Positions 54,955-63,670 are shown, counted from the first letter of the stretch. The stretch: DNA of 64,000 nt from Mucilaginibacter achroorhodeus (GCF_007846095.1 NZ_VOEI01000002.1:248001-312000); one strand, 5' to 3'. Numbers and translations are program-made. The notes: generated by a model not told the origin, from the letters alone.

Positions 54955-56072
54955 AGATCAAGATCATTACTTTATTTGCCTTGACGCTTGTGGCGGCTTT
55001 GTTACCGCAGCTGGCACATGCAGAAGGCGTTGCCGACGACCTGCACGGTCTGCAGGGCGTTCTGGCACAGCTCTATGATCAAATGCTGCCGCTTTGCCGG
55101 GGCATGATCGGCGTTGCCCGGGCGATCGGGGGATTCGCCGCACTCTGGTTTATTGCCGCGCGCATTTGGAAACATATCGCTGCTGCAGAGCCTATCGACG
55201 TCTATCCCTTATTACGGCCCTTTGGTTTGGGCATCTGTATCGCAGCCTTTCCGGCTGTCCTGGCCCTGCTGAACGGCATTTTGCAACCGGTGGTCACCTC
55301 CACGGAGGGTATGGTCACCCGTTCCAATGCCGCCATCGCCTATTTGAATTCACGGCCGGAAGAGGAAGAACCGATCGGACAACAGCAGGCCGACCCCGAC
55401 AAATGGTACCAGTACAGCCACCCTGACAACGCGGGTCCCGATGGCAGCTCGCTGAACCCGATCAGTGACGCCTTTTCGGGTTGGAGCATTAAGAGCATGG
55501 CGCGCAGGTGGATAGCCGAATTGCTGAATGTGCTATTCCAGGCGGCAGCGCTTTGCATCGATACCATCCGCACCTTCAAGTTGATCGTCCTCGCCATTCT
55601 TGGCCCGCTTTGTTTCGGCCTCTCGATCTTCGACGGCTTTCAGCACACGATGAAGCAGTGGCTGGCGCGTTATGTCAATGTCTTCATGTGGCTGCCGATA
55701 GCCAATATTTTCGGGGCGATCATTGCCAGGATCCAGGTCAACATGATCGCCCTGGCGGATAACGGACAGTTGCAGGGCAACGCCTTTGGCAACACCAATA
55801 CGGCTTACCTGATCTTTCTGGTCATTGGCATCCTCGGCTATTTTACGGTGCCAAGCATTGCCAATTATATCATGAATGTCGGTGGGCATGCGCTGTTCAA
55901 CAAAACCTCCGCCCTGGCTTCGATGGCGATGACCTATGTCAGCAGTTCGATCATGCAAAACGTCTTCAGCAGCAATGTGCTAAGCAGCAACCGGCAAGGT
56001 GGCCGTAACGATACTCAAACGAATCATTACCATACGGACAAGCTGAAAGGCTCGCCCGGAAAATCCGAATAA
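54951..56072 (+). CDS. traJ: TraJ, VirB6-like inner-membrane channel protein
   Basis: A 373-aa polytopic membrane protein: signal-like N-terminus ending AHA, GMIGVARAIGGFAALWFIAARIW, several further membrane helices and the conserved LGPLCFGLSIFDGF near 215-230, then MWLPIANIFGAIIARIQ. This is the TraJ pattern of Bacteroidetes conjugative transposons. C-terminus polar with His/Thr/Asn. It overlaps copy 3 upstream by 4 bp and is 1 bp from traK. Confidence 0.9.
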   Translation: MKIKIITLFALTLVAALLPQLAHAEGVADDLHGLQGVLAQLYDQMLPLCRGMIGVARAIGGFAALWFIAARIWKHIAAAEPIDVYPLLRPFGLGICIAAFPAVLALLNGILQPVVTSTEGMVTRSNAAIAYLNSRPEEEEPIGQQQADPDKWYQYSHPDNAGPDGSSLNPISDAFSGWSIKSMARRWIAELLNVLFQAAALCIDTIRTFKLIVLAILGPLCFGLSIFDGFQHTMKQWLARYVNVFMWLPIANIFGAIIARIQVNMIALADNGQLQGNAFGNTNTAYLIFLVIGILGYFTVPSIANYIMNVGGHALFNKTSALASMAMTYVSSSIMQNVFSSNVLSSNRQGGRNDTQTNHYHTDKLKGSPGKSE

Positions 56073-56073
56073 C

Positions 56074-56691
56074 ATGTTCAAGAAATTCAGAAATCTCGAG
56101 ACCGCCTTCCAGCACGTCCGCTCCTTCACGCTGGTGATCATCGCCTGCGCTTTCCTCGCCACCGGTTTTACCGTCTACCAGAGCCAACAACTGATCGCGA
56201 AGATCCAAGGCCGGGTGTACATCCTGTTCAACGGCAAAGTGCTGGATGCGGTGGCGGCCGACCGCAAGGATAATGTTGCCGTCGAAGCGCGTGACCATGT
56301 GAAGGCCTTTCATGAGCTCTTCTTTACGCTTTCACCCGATGATAAGGCGAACAAGGCGGGCCTGAACAAAGCGCTCTACCTCGCGGATGAATCCGCCAAA
56401 CGCGCTTATGACAACCTGAACGAAAGCGGCTATTATGCCAACATCATCTCGGGCAACATCAGCCAGCAGCTCCGGGTTGACAGCGTGCACATCGATCTGC
56501 GCAATTATCCCTACCCCTTCCGGTGCTATGCGACCCAAACGATCATACGGACCAGCAGTACCGTCACCCGGAGCCTGGTCACCAGCGGCGAACTGCGTAA
56601 TGTCAGCCGCAGTGATAACAACCCGCATGGCTTTCTGATCCAGCGATGGTCGACCATCGAGAATGCAGACATCAAGGTCGTCAATCATTGA
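56074..56691 (+). CDS. traK: TraK, VirB8-like transfer protein
   Basis: A 205-aa protein with a single N-terminal membrane segment (about 19-35) and a periplasmic domain beginning KIQGRVYILFNGKVLDAVAADR, the hallmark of TraK. The rest (RDHVKAFHELFFTLSPDD; SGYYANIISGNISQQ; LRNVSRSDNNPHGFLIQRW) is family-typical. Complete and in the expected order. Confidence 0.93.
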   Translation: MFKKFRNLETAFQHVRSFTLVIIACAFLATGFTVYQSQQLIAKIQGRVYILFNGKVLDAVAADRKDNVAVEARDHVKAFHELFFTLSPDDKANKAGLNKALYLADESAKRAYDNLNESGYYANIISGNISQQLRVDSVHIDLRNYPYPFRCYATQTIIRTSSTVTRSLVTSGELRNVSRSDNNPHGFLIQRWSTIENADIKVVNH

Positions 56692-56745
56692 GTGCATTAA
56701 ATCCATCCAAACAGACAAGAAAATTCAGATCAAAAAAATAATTAT

Positions 56746-57888
56746 ATGGAAACATTAACCATTCAACAACAACACAAGCGAAAAGCACTATTGGTGGCAC
56801 CGCTGGTCGTCTTCGTGCTTACCACTCTCCTCTTCTGTGTACTTGGCGGAGGGCAAACCGGAACCGGCAGCGACCATCGTTCTGTGCTGACGGGCTTTAA
56901 TTCACATTTGCCGGAAGCCAAGGTCAAGGAAGATACCGGGCAGAATAAACTAAGTTTTTATAACCGTGCCGCCGCGGATTCGGCCAAACTCATGCAGGAA
57001 CAGCAGACCGACCCCTACGCCAGGTATCACGCCCTTGCCGCAGGAAAGGACATCGACACGGGTGCTGTTTTTTCCCCTCACCAGCCGGAGGTTTTTAGTA
57101 ACAAAGCCATTGAGGAGGCAAATAGACCAGAAGATAAAGCGATCTTACTGAACAAGCGGCTGGTTGCCTTACAAGCTGCTATCAATTCACCGGCAGCAAT
57201 ACCTGACAATTACTCAAGTATTCCCAGCACGGCGAATCTAAAGGTTAAGCGCATTTCGAACAGCAGTCAGCCGATATCCGCTGCGCAGGATGACCCTGAG
57301 CTCAAACAAATGAACGGCCTGCTTGAAAAGTTGTTGGACCTCCAGCACCCGGATCGGGTCACACAAAAAACAGCAAAGTCTGACATTGCTTCCGCCGAGC
57401 AGTTTAAAGCTATCCCTGCCGTCGTTGACGGCAATCAAAAGATCGTCCAGGGTACGGTCATTCGAATGCGGCTTCAAGATTCTGTCCGGCTAAACGGCCA
57501 GCTTTTCCTTAAAGGACAGCTGATATACGGTAGCGGGGATTTTTACAACCAGCGTGTTAAGGTCAATATCAAACTGATCCATATCGGTTTGAACATCATT
57601 CCGGTCGACCTGACCGTCTACGATCGAACCGACGGACTTGAAGGGATATGCGTGCCGGAAGCAGTGACCAATGAAGCATTAAAAGATGGAATGCTGAATG
57701 GTATGCAGACCGTGGACATGATGAACATGGACCCGTCTATGACAGCGCAATTGGCTACAGCGGGGATCAATACCGCTAAAGGCCTTTTTTCTAAAAAAGT
57801 CAAGCAGGTAAAGGGCAAGTTAAAGAACGGGCATGAACTATTGCTCAGGAACAACGTGCTAGTCAATGCTGGAAATCAAAGTAAATAA
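56746..57888 (+). CDS. traM: TraM, VirB10-like conjugation protein
   Basis: A 380-aa protein: an N-terminal basic segment and membrane helix (LLVAPLVVFVLTTLLFCVLGG), then FNSHLPEAKVKEDTGQNKLSFYNRA, a linker, and the conserved C-terminal beta domain starting IPAVVDGNQKIVQGTVIRMRL and containing LNGQLFLKGQLIYG. Typical TraM. In normal elements traN follows; here a DUF3945-like gene follows after 30 bp, so the transfer operon is cut short at this point. Confidence 0.9.
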   Translation: METLTIQQQHKRKALLVAPLVVFVLTTLLFCVLGGGQTGTGSDHRSVLTGFNSHLPEAKVKEDTGQNKLSFYNRAAADSAKLMQEQQTDPYARYHALAAGKDIDTGAVFSPHQPEVFSNKAIEEANRPEDKAILLNKRLVALQAAINSPAAIPDNYSSIPSTANLKVKRISNSSQPISAAQDDPELKQMNGLLEKLLDLQHPDRVTQKTAKSDIASAEQFKAIPAVVDGNQKIVQGTVIRMRLQDSVRLNGQLFLKGQLIYGSGDFYNQRVKVNIKLIHIGLNIIPVDLTVYDRTDGLEGICVPEAVTNEALKDGMLNGMQTVDMMNMDPSMTAQLATAGINTAKGLFSKKVKQVKGKLKNGHELLLRNNVLVNAGNQSK

Positions 57889-57918
57889 ATCAATCTATCA
57901 TCATTAAAAATCAAAATC

Positions 57919-58788
57919 ATGAATCAGGAAAGTTATCAGTACACGGCCGACCAACTAAAGAACCTGGGTTTCGGCGAAGAGATCGCTAAAGCCTTGCACG
58001 TGAAAATGGATCAGAACCTCACGGAATTTACGTTAAACCACCGGCGTGAGTTTGGCAAGGACGTCATGGAATCTGTCCTTTATTTCTCGAAAGGAGATGA
58101 TGTTGCCAAGGACCTTACCTTTTTTAACCGTTATGATTCGACGTTGAAAAAAGAAGGAATGGAAGACCTGACGCAGACCTTTTTTGTCGGTCAGAAATAC
58201 AACTACACGCTTCAGGAACGCTATAACATGATGGATGGACGCGCCGTTTACCGGGAACAACCGGTGATGGAAAAGCAGCTTGTTGATGGCAAAGAAAAAA
58301 TGGTACCGACCGGTGACACTTATTTTGCCTGGCGGTCCCTCAACTTTAAAGAAGCCGATCAGTATGGCAACTTTAATCCAAAAACGATCTTCTGGGACCA
58401 TGAGAAGGAGCTACAAAAATATCCGATCAAAGACATCGAGGAAAAATATGACCGCAGCCGCATCATGCGCCCGCTGGAAAAAGGGAATATCGTCCAGGTT
58501 ACCCTGGTCAGGGATGGACAGGGCATACCTGCCAATGCGGTTGCCAATCCCCGTATGATGCGCCTCGAGTTCCACGACGCGGCGGGACAAACCCTTACTG
58601 TTGGCAAAAAGCAGTCAGTCAATCAATCACAAAAGACGGTCATGACTCCTCAGGAGGTACAGCGTGCAGCCATGGCCCAGGGTGCAGGACGGTCAACGGT
58701 TAAAGCGCATTCAGCCGAAGCTTCGTTCAATGCTACAGAGCAGAAACAAGGTGCAGGTCAGAAACGCAGACCAGGCGCAAGGATCTAA
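57919..58788 (+). CDS. DUF3945/DUF4099-like accessory protein
   Basis: A 289-aa soluble protein. The middle part (FFNRYDSTLKKEG, QTFFVGQKYNYTLQERYNMMDGRAVYRE) matches the DUF3945-type repeat seen in accessory genes of Bacteroidetes mobile elements; the start (YTADQLKNLGFGEEIAKALH) fits DUF4099-like sequences. The C-terminus is Gln/Ala/Gly-rich and disordered with a basic end. Function unknown. Confidence 0.6.
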   Translation: MNQESYQYTADQLKNLGFGEEIAKALHVKMDQNLTEFTLNHRREFGKDVMESVLYFSKGDDVAKDLTFFNRYDSTLKKEGMEDLTQTFFVGQKYNYTLQERYNMMDGRAVYREQPVMEKQLVDGKEKMVPTGDTYFAWRSLNFKEADQYGNFNPKTIFWDHEKELQKYPIKDIEEKYDRSRIMRPLEKGNIVQVTLVRDGQGIPANAVANPRMMRLEFHDAAGQTLTVGKKQSVNQSQKTVMTPQEVQRAAMAQGAGRSTVKAHSAEASFNATEQKQGAGQKRRPGARI

Positions 58789-58790
58789 AT

Positions 58791-59075
58791 ATGGAACGTT
58801 GCAGGCCGTTGACGGCATTCTTCCAGAAGATCAAGACAGATCCAAGGATCTGTAGCACGCATATCGGCTTGTTCGCGACCCTGGTGGAATACTGGCAGGC
58901 AAATGATTTTGCCGAGCCTTTGCGTGCCTACGCCCATGAGATCATGCCGCTCGCCAAAATTCTAGCTAATACGACCTATCATAGGTGTATCCGTGACCTT
59001 CATGATTTCGGTTACATTAACTATGAACCGTCTTATAAACGGAACGAGCGAAGCAAGATCTATTTAAAACTATAA
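58791..59075 (+). CDS. Small winged-helix-like mobile-element protein A
   Basis: A 94-aa protein starting 2 bp after the previous stop. Pattern: FFQKIKTDPRICSTHIGLF, W-x-x-N-x-F, IMPLAKILANTTYHRCIRDL and GYINYEPSY. The same frame (F-x-x-x-x-K, HI-LF, W-x-N-F, TYH-C, YI-Y-PSY) occurs in the protein at 59388-59699. The helical core with a wing-like C-terminal hairpin suggests DNA binding. Frequent in Bacteroidota mobile elements; function unknown. Confidence 0.6.
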   Translation: MERCRPLTAFFQKIKTDPRICSTHIGLFATLVEYWQANDFAEPLRAYAHEIMPLAKILANTTYHRCIRDLHDFGYINYEPSYKRNERSKIYLKL

Positions 59076-59078
59076 ATC

Positions 59079-59119
59079 AAGTCCCGTCAGCTTTCCTGCA
59101 CGGCTGATGGGGACTTTTA
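59079..59119 (+). terminator. Intrinsic terminator after small protein A
   Basis: A 13-bp stem with one G-T pair (AAGTCCCGTCAGC with GCTGATGGGGACTT) followed by TTTTAAT on the plus strand. It begins 4 nt after the stop at 59075 and would end the long transfer operon. Confidence 0.7.
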
Positions 59120-59130
59120 ATCATTAGAAA

Positions 59131-59391
59131 ATGAATGTTGAATTGGTAACGAATGAAGACTTAAGGCAGTTCAAAGCAGATCTGTTGATGGAGATCAGGC
59201 AGCTCATGCTACAGCCTGGCACCCAGGAAAAAAAATGGTTAAAAGGAATTGAGGTGCGCCAAGTTCTGGGCATCTCCGCCGGAACCCTACAGAACCTGCG
59301 CTTGAACGGTACGCTGACCTTCAGTAAGATCGGTGGAACGCTGTATTACAAAAGTATGGACATTGAAAAATTACTGGAGGGCAAGCGATGA
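59131..59391 (+). CDS. HTH DNA-binding protein, excisionase-like
   Basis: An 86-aa protein: an N-terminal helical part (DLRQFKADLLMEIRQLML), then a MerR/excisionase-type HTH_17 domain (WLKGIEVRQVLGISAGTLQNLRLNGTLTFSKIGGTLYYK). Such proteins control excision or gene expression of Bacteroidetes mobile elements. It overlaps the next gene by 4 bp (ATGA). Confidence 0.82.
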   Translation: MNVELVTNEDLRQFKADLLMEIRQLMLQPGTQEKKWLKGIEVRQVLGISAGTLQNLRLNGTLTFSKIGGTLYYKSMDIEKLLEGKR

Positions 59392-59699
59392 AAAACAACC
59401 CACGCTCAAATCACATCCAGCGAATATTTTGCAGCCAGCTCAAACGACTTTGCCAGGATGAAAACCTGCTTCCCTCCCATATCAGTTTATTCACCGCGAT
59501 GCTGATCTGCTGGCAAAACAATTATTTTAAGTTCCCCTTTCGGGTTTCGCGTAAAACATTGATGTCTGTCAGTCACATCCGCTCGACCTCAACCTATCAC
59601 CAATGTATGAATGAACTGATCAGGCTGCAATATATCACTTACCGGCCTTCCTATCATCCTATCCAGGCCAGCTTGGTCTGGTTTGTCGATAAAAAGTGA
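59388..59699 (+). CDS. Small winged-helix-like mobile-element protein B
   Basis: A 103-aa paralogue of the protein at 58791-59075: HIQRIFCSQLKRLCQDENLL, HISLFTAMLICWQNNYF, STYHQCMNELIRLQYITYRPSY. It is translationally coupled to the excisionase-like gene. Together the three genes look like the regulatory end of the element. No function is known. Confidence 0.62.
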   Translation: MKNNPRSNHIQRIFCSQLKRLCQDENLLPSHISLFTAMLICWQNNYFKFPFRVSRKTLMSVSHIRSTSTYHQCMNELIRLQYITYRPSYHPIQASLVWFVDKK

Positions 59700-59821
59700 A
59701 TCATGCTGATCATCTCTATTTTGAAGCTTCTTCATCAAAGTTGATTAATTGAACTACGGCGGGGAAGCGTAAAACGCACAAATGTTCAATGGCAAGTCTA
59801 TAAATGTTTTTATTTTTGCCG

Positions 59822-60058
59822 ATGATGACCCTCCTTGAATTTAATGCGCTTAGTCTTTACGATAAGGCCAACGCCGTATGGCACGGTACGTTTCTGGCCG
59901 ATCGAAAAGAGAAAGGAATGGTGATCCAACTCTATTCGCTGGCCGGGTTTTATGTTGAGGTATTTTACGATCAGAGAGATAACAAGATCATCGATCTTCG
60001 GTCTTTCACATCTACTCAAAAGCTATTCCCATACCTGGCACAAATCAAGTTTATTTAG
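59822..60058 (+). CDS. Small hypothetical protein (78 aa)
   Basis: A 78-aa protein (Met 59822 or 59825; an earlier Met at 59804 lies in AT-rich leader). Sequence LYDKANAVWHGTFLADRKE, IQLYSLAGFYVEVFYD and IDLRSFTSTQKLFPYL is of a compact alpha/beta type common in Bacteroidota genomes as a hypothetical gene near mobile DNA. Function unknown. It ends 1 bp before the S1/P1 nuclease start. Confidence 0.6.
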   Translation: MMTLLEFNALSLYDKANAVWHGTFLADRKEKGMVIQLYSLAGFYVEVFYDQRDNKIIDLRSFTSTQKLFPYLAQIKFI

Positions 60059-60059
60059 C

Positions 60060-61172
60060 ATGAAAAAAAATTTAGTATATGTCGCTGCATTGGGCAGCAT
60101 TCTATTTTTGGCCTCCTGGGGTTACAAAGGCCATCGGGCTATCGCGGCGATCGCTCAAAAACATCTTAGCAGCAATACAGCTTACGTGGTTTCAGCTTAT
60201 CTGCAAGGTGAAGCGATGTCGGAGGTCGCCACCTGGGCTGACGAGAACCGAGATAGGAAAACCGCTTCGTGGCATTATCTAAATCTACCATTGGGTTTGA
60301 CCCATGAGGCTTTTGTGAAAGCGGTCACTCAAAGTGACAATAACATTTACACAGCGATCCTTAAGACGGAGGCTAGCTTAAAAGAAAAGGAGCTACCTGC
60401 CGAACAAAAAAATGAAGCCTTGAAGTACCTGATACATCTTGTCGGAGATGCGCATCAGCCCATGCACGTGAGCCGCAAGGAAGATAAAGGCGGTAATACG
60501 ATCCAGGTACGTTTTGATGGAAAAGGTTCGAATCTTCATAGCCTATGGGATAGTAAACTGATCGACCATGAGGGACTAAGTGAGCAGGACATCAGTAAAA
60601 ATTATGATGTAGCCACTGCCGCCGAGATCAGCAAATGGCAATCTGACAGCCCCGTAGAATGGCTATGGGAAAGCTACCAGATCAGCAGTAATCTATATGC
60701 GTTAACAAGATCCGGCGCTACGATCGATGAGGCGTATTACGAAAAGTTCATTCCGGTGATCCATCAAAGGATAAACCAAGCGGGTATCCGTTTAGCCGGA
60801 GAGCTTAACAAATTATTTAATGCGGCAGCCTTGCCCCCTTTGGCGACCCGTTTTTCTAAAACGATGGAGGGTAAAATAACCCGTGATAGTACGACGGCTA
60901 TTATCGCTTTGACAAACATTGCAGATTTCACCGGGAAAACCGTCAGCACCAGCGGCAAGGTCTACAGCATTAAAGATATCGGCAGTATGGTTCTGATCAA
61001 TCTTGGCGGGTCCTATCCTCATCAATTGCTAACCGTTGCGCTTAAAGGCAAAGCTAAACGATTAGGTTCGGAACTCTCTGATAAGGTGATACAGGTGACC
61101 GGGGAAATTATCGATTACAAAGGCAAACCTGAAATCATTGTAACCGATCCTGTTAATATCAAGATCCAATGA
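60060..61172 (+). CDS. S1/P1-type zinc nuclease with extra C-terminal domain
   Basis: A 370-aa secreted protein. Signal peptide (KNLVYVAALGSILFLAS) followed directly by the mature WGYKGHRAIAAIA, in which Trp1 and His6 are the classic zinc ligands. Further zinc-site motifs: ATWADENR, SWHYLN, HLVGDAHQPMHV and NLHSLWD. S1/P1 enzymes cut single-stranded nucleic acids. The catalytic part ends near 270; about 100 extra residues follow (TSGKVYSIKDIGSMVLINLG; KVIQVTGEIIDYKGKPEIIV) that look like an OB-fold-type beta domain and could bind DNA. Start ATG 60060 is set by the signal peptide. Confidence 0.88.
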   Translation: MKKNLVYVAALGSILFLASWGYKGHRAIAAIAQKHLSSNTAYVVSAYLQGEAMSEVATWADENRDRKTASWHYLNLPLGLTHEAFVKAVTQSDNNIYTAILKTEASLKEKELPAEQKNEALKYLIHLVGDAHQPMHVSRKEDKGGNTIQVRFDGKGSNLHSLWDSKLIDHEGLSEQDISKNYDVATAAEISKWQSDSPVEWLWESYQISSNLYALTRSGATIDEAYYEKFIPVIHQRINQAGIRLAGELNKLFNAAALPPLATRFSKTMEGKITRDSTTAIIALTNIADFTGKTVSTSGKVYSIKDIGSMVLINLGGSYPHQLLTVALKGKAKRLGSELSDKVIQVTGEIIDYKGKPEIIVTDPVNIKIQ

Positions 61173-61179
61173 ATTAACT

Positions 61180-61383
61180 ATGTTTAATTACGATGCTTCA
61201 CGAGCATGTTACGCTTACTATAAAGCGCGTTTGGAACGCCGGGGCTTCACTAACCGCATATCCGTCCTTATTCAAGATCTGGTCTTATTTTTGGAGCCGG
61301 ACGAAGAAGGGGATATCGCGCATAAACGCTTCCACGTTTTTCATCCATCAGCCGCGTCTTCAATAATGAACCTTCATAGATGA
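61180..61383 (+). CDS. Small hypothetical protein after the nuclease
   Basis: A 67-aa protein starting 7 bp past the nuclease stop: MFNYDASRACYAYYKARLERR, then a Leu/Phe-rich middle and an Asp/Glu/His segment. The composition is protein-like and the spacing suggests co-transcription. No family is recognised. Confidence 0.4.
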   Translation: MFNYDASRACYAYYKARLERRGFTNRISVLIQDLVLFLEPDEEGDIAHKRFHVFHPSAASSIMNLHR

Positions 61384-61912
61384 AGCCTTTATCACAGACG
61401 ACACGTTTTTTAATTATAACTGTATTTTTATCTTTTTAATTACTATTACTTTACGGTCTTTAGTTTTAATAAACTTATCACTATTGTTTCCTTGACACTC
61501 GCGATATTAAATGTGCCGCCATATGTTGCGCTAATCCCATAAAACGGTGTGACATTTTTTAAATTGATAAGGCTGGTATTTTCGAAATAAGATCTTGGAT
61601 TATCATTCAATCCAAGAAATGCTGCAAAGGGATGCCATTTTATGGGTTGCCATCCAAAACGTGCATGTCCCGCCATCTGAATGCCTCCCGAGATAAACCT
61701 GATTATCATCAATATTGTGTAATGACTTGACCAGGCTGACCTCTTTCAAAATGGTTTCAAATTCTGTGAAACTACGTAATAAAGATAAAGTAACACTGTA
61801 CATCATGGCCAACATAAGTAAGTCCTAAGCATCAAGCAGTCAAAATTTAACTTATTTAGCAATCATTTTCCATATACGATCGATCAGCGGTGTGATGTCT
61901 TCATCAATCATC
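61384..61912. other. Region with broken minus-strand frames, possible remnant
   Basis: Two overlapping minus-strand frames (about 61446-61712 and 61603-61815) read as parts of one sequence broken by a frameshift (one contains LLRSFTEFETILKEVSLVKS, the other ISATYGGTFNIASVKETIV). They could be a decayed gene. Neither piece has a recognisable family, so I call nothing. Confidence 0.3.
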
Positions 61913-61950
61913 AAAAAGCGGCATGGTTCTCAACCCCCATGCCGCTTTTT
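61913..61950. terminator. Strong bidirectional terminator
   Basis: A 14-bp perfect stem (AAAAAGCGGCATGG with CCATGCCGCTTTTT) with a 10-nt loop. T runs occur on both strands. On the minus strand it directly follows the stop of the 47-aa gene (61952). Confidence 0.8.
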
Positions 61951-61951
61951 G

Positions 61952-62095
61952 CTAACGTTTTTTCTCTCCCGGCTTATGTACATGCGGTTTTAGGGCCGGG
62001 TGTTTTGGAGCTGTTGGGAGATCTTTCCTTTGTCTTGTGTCCGGACTGCAGTCCTGATTGTCACTTTTGGGCCGGGGTTTAATGGCTTCGATCAT
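61952..62095 (-). CDS. Small 47-aa Pro/Lys-rich protein
   Basis: An ATG-initiated minus-strand frame (MIEAIKPRPKSDNQDC...), rich in Lys, Pro and His, ending KPGEKKR. The strong terminator starts 1 nt after its stop, which is good evidence that the segment is a short transcription unit. It is basic and probably disordered. No family is recognised. Confidence 0.5.
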   Translation of the reverse strand: MIEAIKPRPKSDNQDCSPDTRQRKDLPTAPKHPALKPHVHKPGEKKR

Positions 62096-62489
62096 ATTTT
62101 ATTCTTCTAAATTTCCGTAAAACTTCTGATTCAGCTTAATCGATTTTTACGGGTAACCATAAGAACAGTATGTTCAGCCGACGATTGTACTATACAATGA
62201 GGTTTAAAATAATAAGGGATTGCACATACAATGGCGTGACCTGAACATCCTGTATGTTGCTTTTGAATTTTCTGTCAATGCTCGTAGGTCTTCAAACGCG
62301 AACAGATAACAACGATCTTTTATGGGAAGCGTTTTTGCTATTGTTCAAATTTCTATAGCTCAAGCTTCCTCTATTTTGCTTCATCCAGCGTAAGTTCGAT
62401 AATTGTATGCGTGCAACTACTAAGACCCCTGCAGTCGTTTCTCAGGTGATTTTTTTTGCTCCGTTATTATCACAAAAATAAAGTAAGAA
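62096..62489. other. Intergenic, nothing recognised
   Basis: 394 bp of AT-rich DNA between the AraC-type gene and the 47-aa gene, both on the minus strand. No ORF, promoter pair or stable hairpin could be supported. Confidence 0.5.
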
Positions 62490-63404
62490 TCAGTTAAATG
62501 CCTGTCTAAACTCCATTGGCGTAAAATCAGTTTTTGACTTGAAGAGCTTACTAAATGATTGCGAGTGCTCAAAACCGAGGCTATAAGCAATTTCTGATAC
62601 GGACAGGTTAGTAGCAGAAAGCAATTGCTTTGCTTTTTCAATCAATTTGTTATGAATAAATTGTTGGGTACTCTGCCCTGTCAATACTTTAAGCAGTGTG
62701 CTTAAATAATTAGCAGATAGGTGTAATTCATCTGCAACCTGTTGCACTGTTGGAATACCTTCATCAATAAGTTTATCCTCCGCAAAATGCATTTGCAATA
62801 AAGCCTCCAGCTTATCAAGTATTTGGTGATTATTTATCTTGCGTGTGAGGAATTGCCTGTTGTAAAAGCGGTCAGCATAAATAAGCAGGTACTCCAGTTG
62901 ATTGATGATGAGTGATTGGCTGAAACGGTCCATATTCGATTGATATTCCTTTTCTATCTTTCGAAATATTTCTGCTATTACAGCTTCTTCTTTTTCAGAA
63001 AGAAATAAAGCTTCATTTACCTTATAGTGAAAAAACTCGTAGTTTTTAATTTGTGCGGCCAGTGAGGTATTCCAAAGCAAATCCGGATGAACTAGTAAAA
63101 GCCACCCGGTTTGGTTTATCTCTACATGGGGTTTTATCTGCACCTGTAGTAATTGTTCGGGAGCAAAAAAGGACAGTACGCCCGAATCAAAATCGTAAGG
63201 TTGCTGCCCGTAATTAAATTTAGCCTGCACATTCCGCTTTAATGCGAACATATAAAAATCCTGCAGCCATTTTAGCGTTCCGGTATCATCCGGATATTTG
63301 ACCTTACTGTAGTCTATCAAACTGATCATTGGATGTTCTGGTCCCGGCAAGCCGTAATAGGCATGCAGGTCTGATAGGGTATGAAAGCGAAATGTGCCGG
63401 TCAT
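62490..63404 (-). CDS. AraC-family transcriptional regulator
   Basis: A 304-aa protein with an N-terminal cupin-like sensing region (about 20-160) and a C-terminal AraC double HTH: VQQVADELHLSANYLSTLLKV and VSEIAYSLGFEHSQSFSKLFKS followed by GFEHSQ...FTPMEFRQ. Such regulators often control a neighbouring oxidoreductase gene. Here an Atu4866-family gene and an SDR gene lie just upstream on the same strand (8 bp and 265 bp), so the three probably form one operon with autoregulation or local control. Confidence 0.92.
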   Translation of the reverse strand: MTGTFRFHTLSDLHAYYGLPGPEHPMISLIDYSKVKYPDDTGTLKWLQDFYMFALKRNVQAKFNYGQQPYDFDSGVLSFFAPEQLLQVQIKPHVEINQTGWLLLVHPDLLWNTSLAAQIKNYEFFHYKVNEALFLSEKEEAVIAEIFRKIEKEYQSNMDRFSQSLIINQLEYLLIYADRFYNRQFLTRKINNHQILDKLEALLQMHFAEDKLIDEGIPTVQQVADELHLSANYLSTLLKVLTGQSTQQFIHNKLIEKAKQLLSATNLSVSEIAYSLGFEHSQSFSKLFKSKTDFTPMEFRQAFN

Positions 63405-63412
63405 AAGCTAAA

Positions 63413-63670
63413 TTATTTATTTTCCTTATAAAAGATCATACCGCCGTGGTAAAGAACACCATCGCGGAATTCTCCATCGGCAGTAAAACCTGTATCATCT
63501 ATATAGTCGATATGGTCGCCATCGATCCGGTACCTACCCTGGTAGGCACTTTCAAGGGCGCCCCGGGCTTCATCATAACGACCGTTCGGCAATAATTCCT
63601 GGCGCACATGGCCGTCTGCGGTTACCCACATGCCCAAGTATTCTTGTGTTTCTTCTATTGTCTTTGCCAT
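63413..63670 (-). CDS. Atu4866 domain protein
   Basis: An 85-aa protein matching the Atu4866 family in full: EYLGMWVTADGHVRQELLPN, GRYDEARG, AYQGRYRIDGDHIDYIDDTG, FTADGEFRDGVLYHGGMIFY. The family is a small beta-barrel-like protein often found next to SDR oxidoreductases and AraC/LysR regulators, as here. Function unknown. Its start codon overlaps the stop of the SDR gene by one base. Confidence 0.88.
   Translation of the reverse strand: MAKTIEETQEYLGMWVTADGHVRQELLPNGRYDEARGALESAYQGRYRIDGDHIDYIDDTGFTADGEFRDGVLYHGGMIFYKENK

Noticed and set aside
59811..59818. TATTTTTG as a promoter for the 78-aa gene
   Set aside because: It sits only 4 bp before the start codon, so the transcript would be leaderless or begin inside the gene, and there is no matching -33 box.
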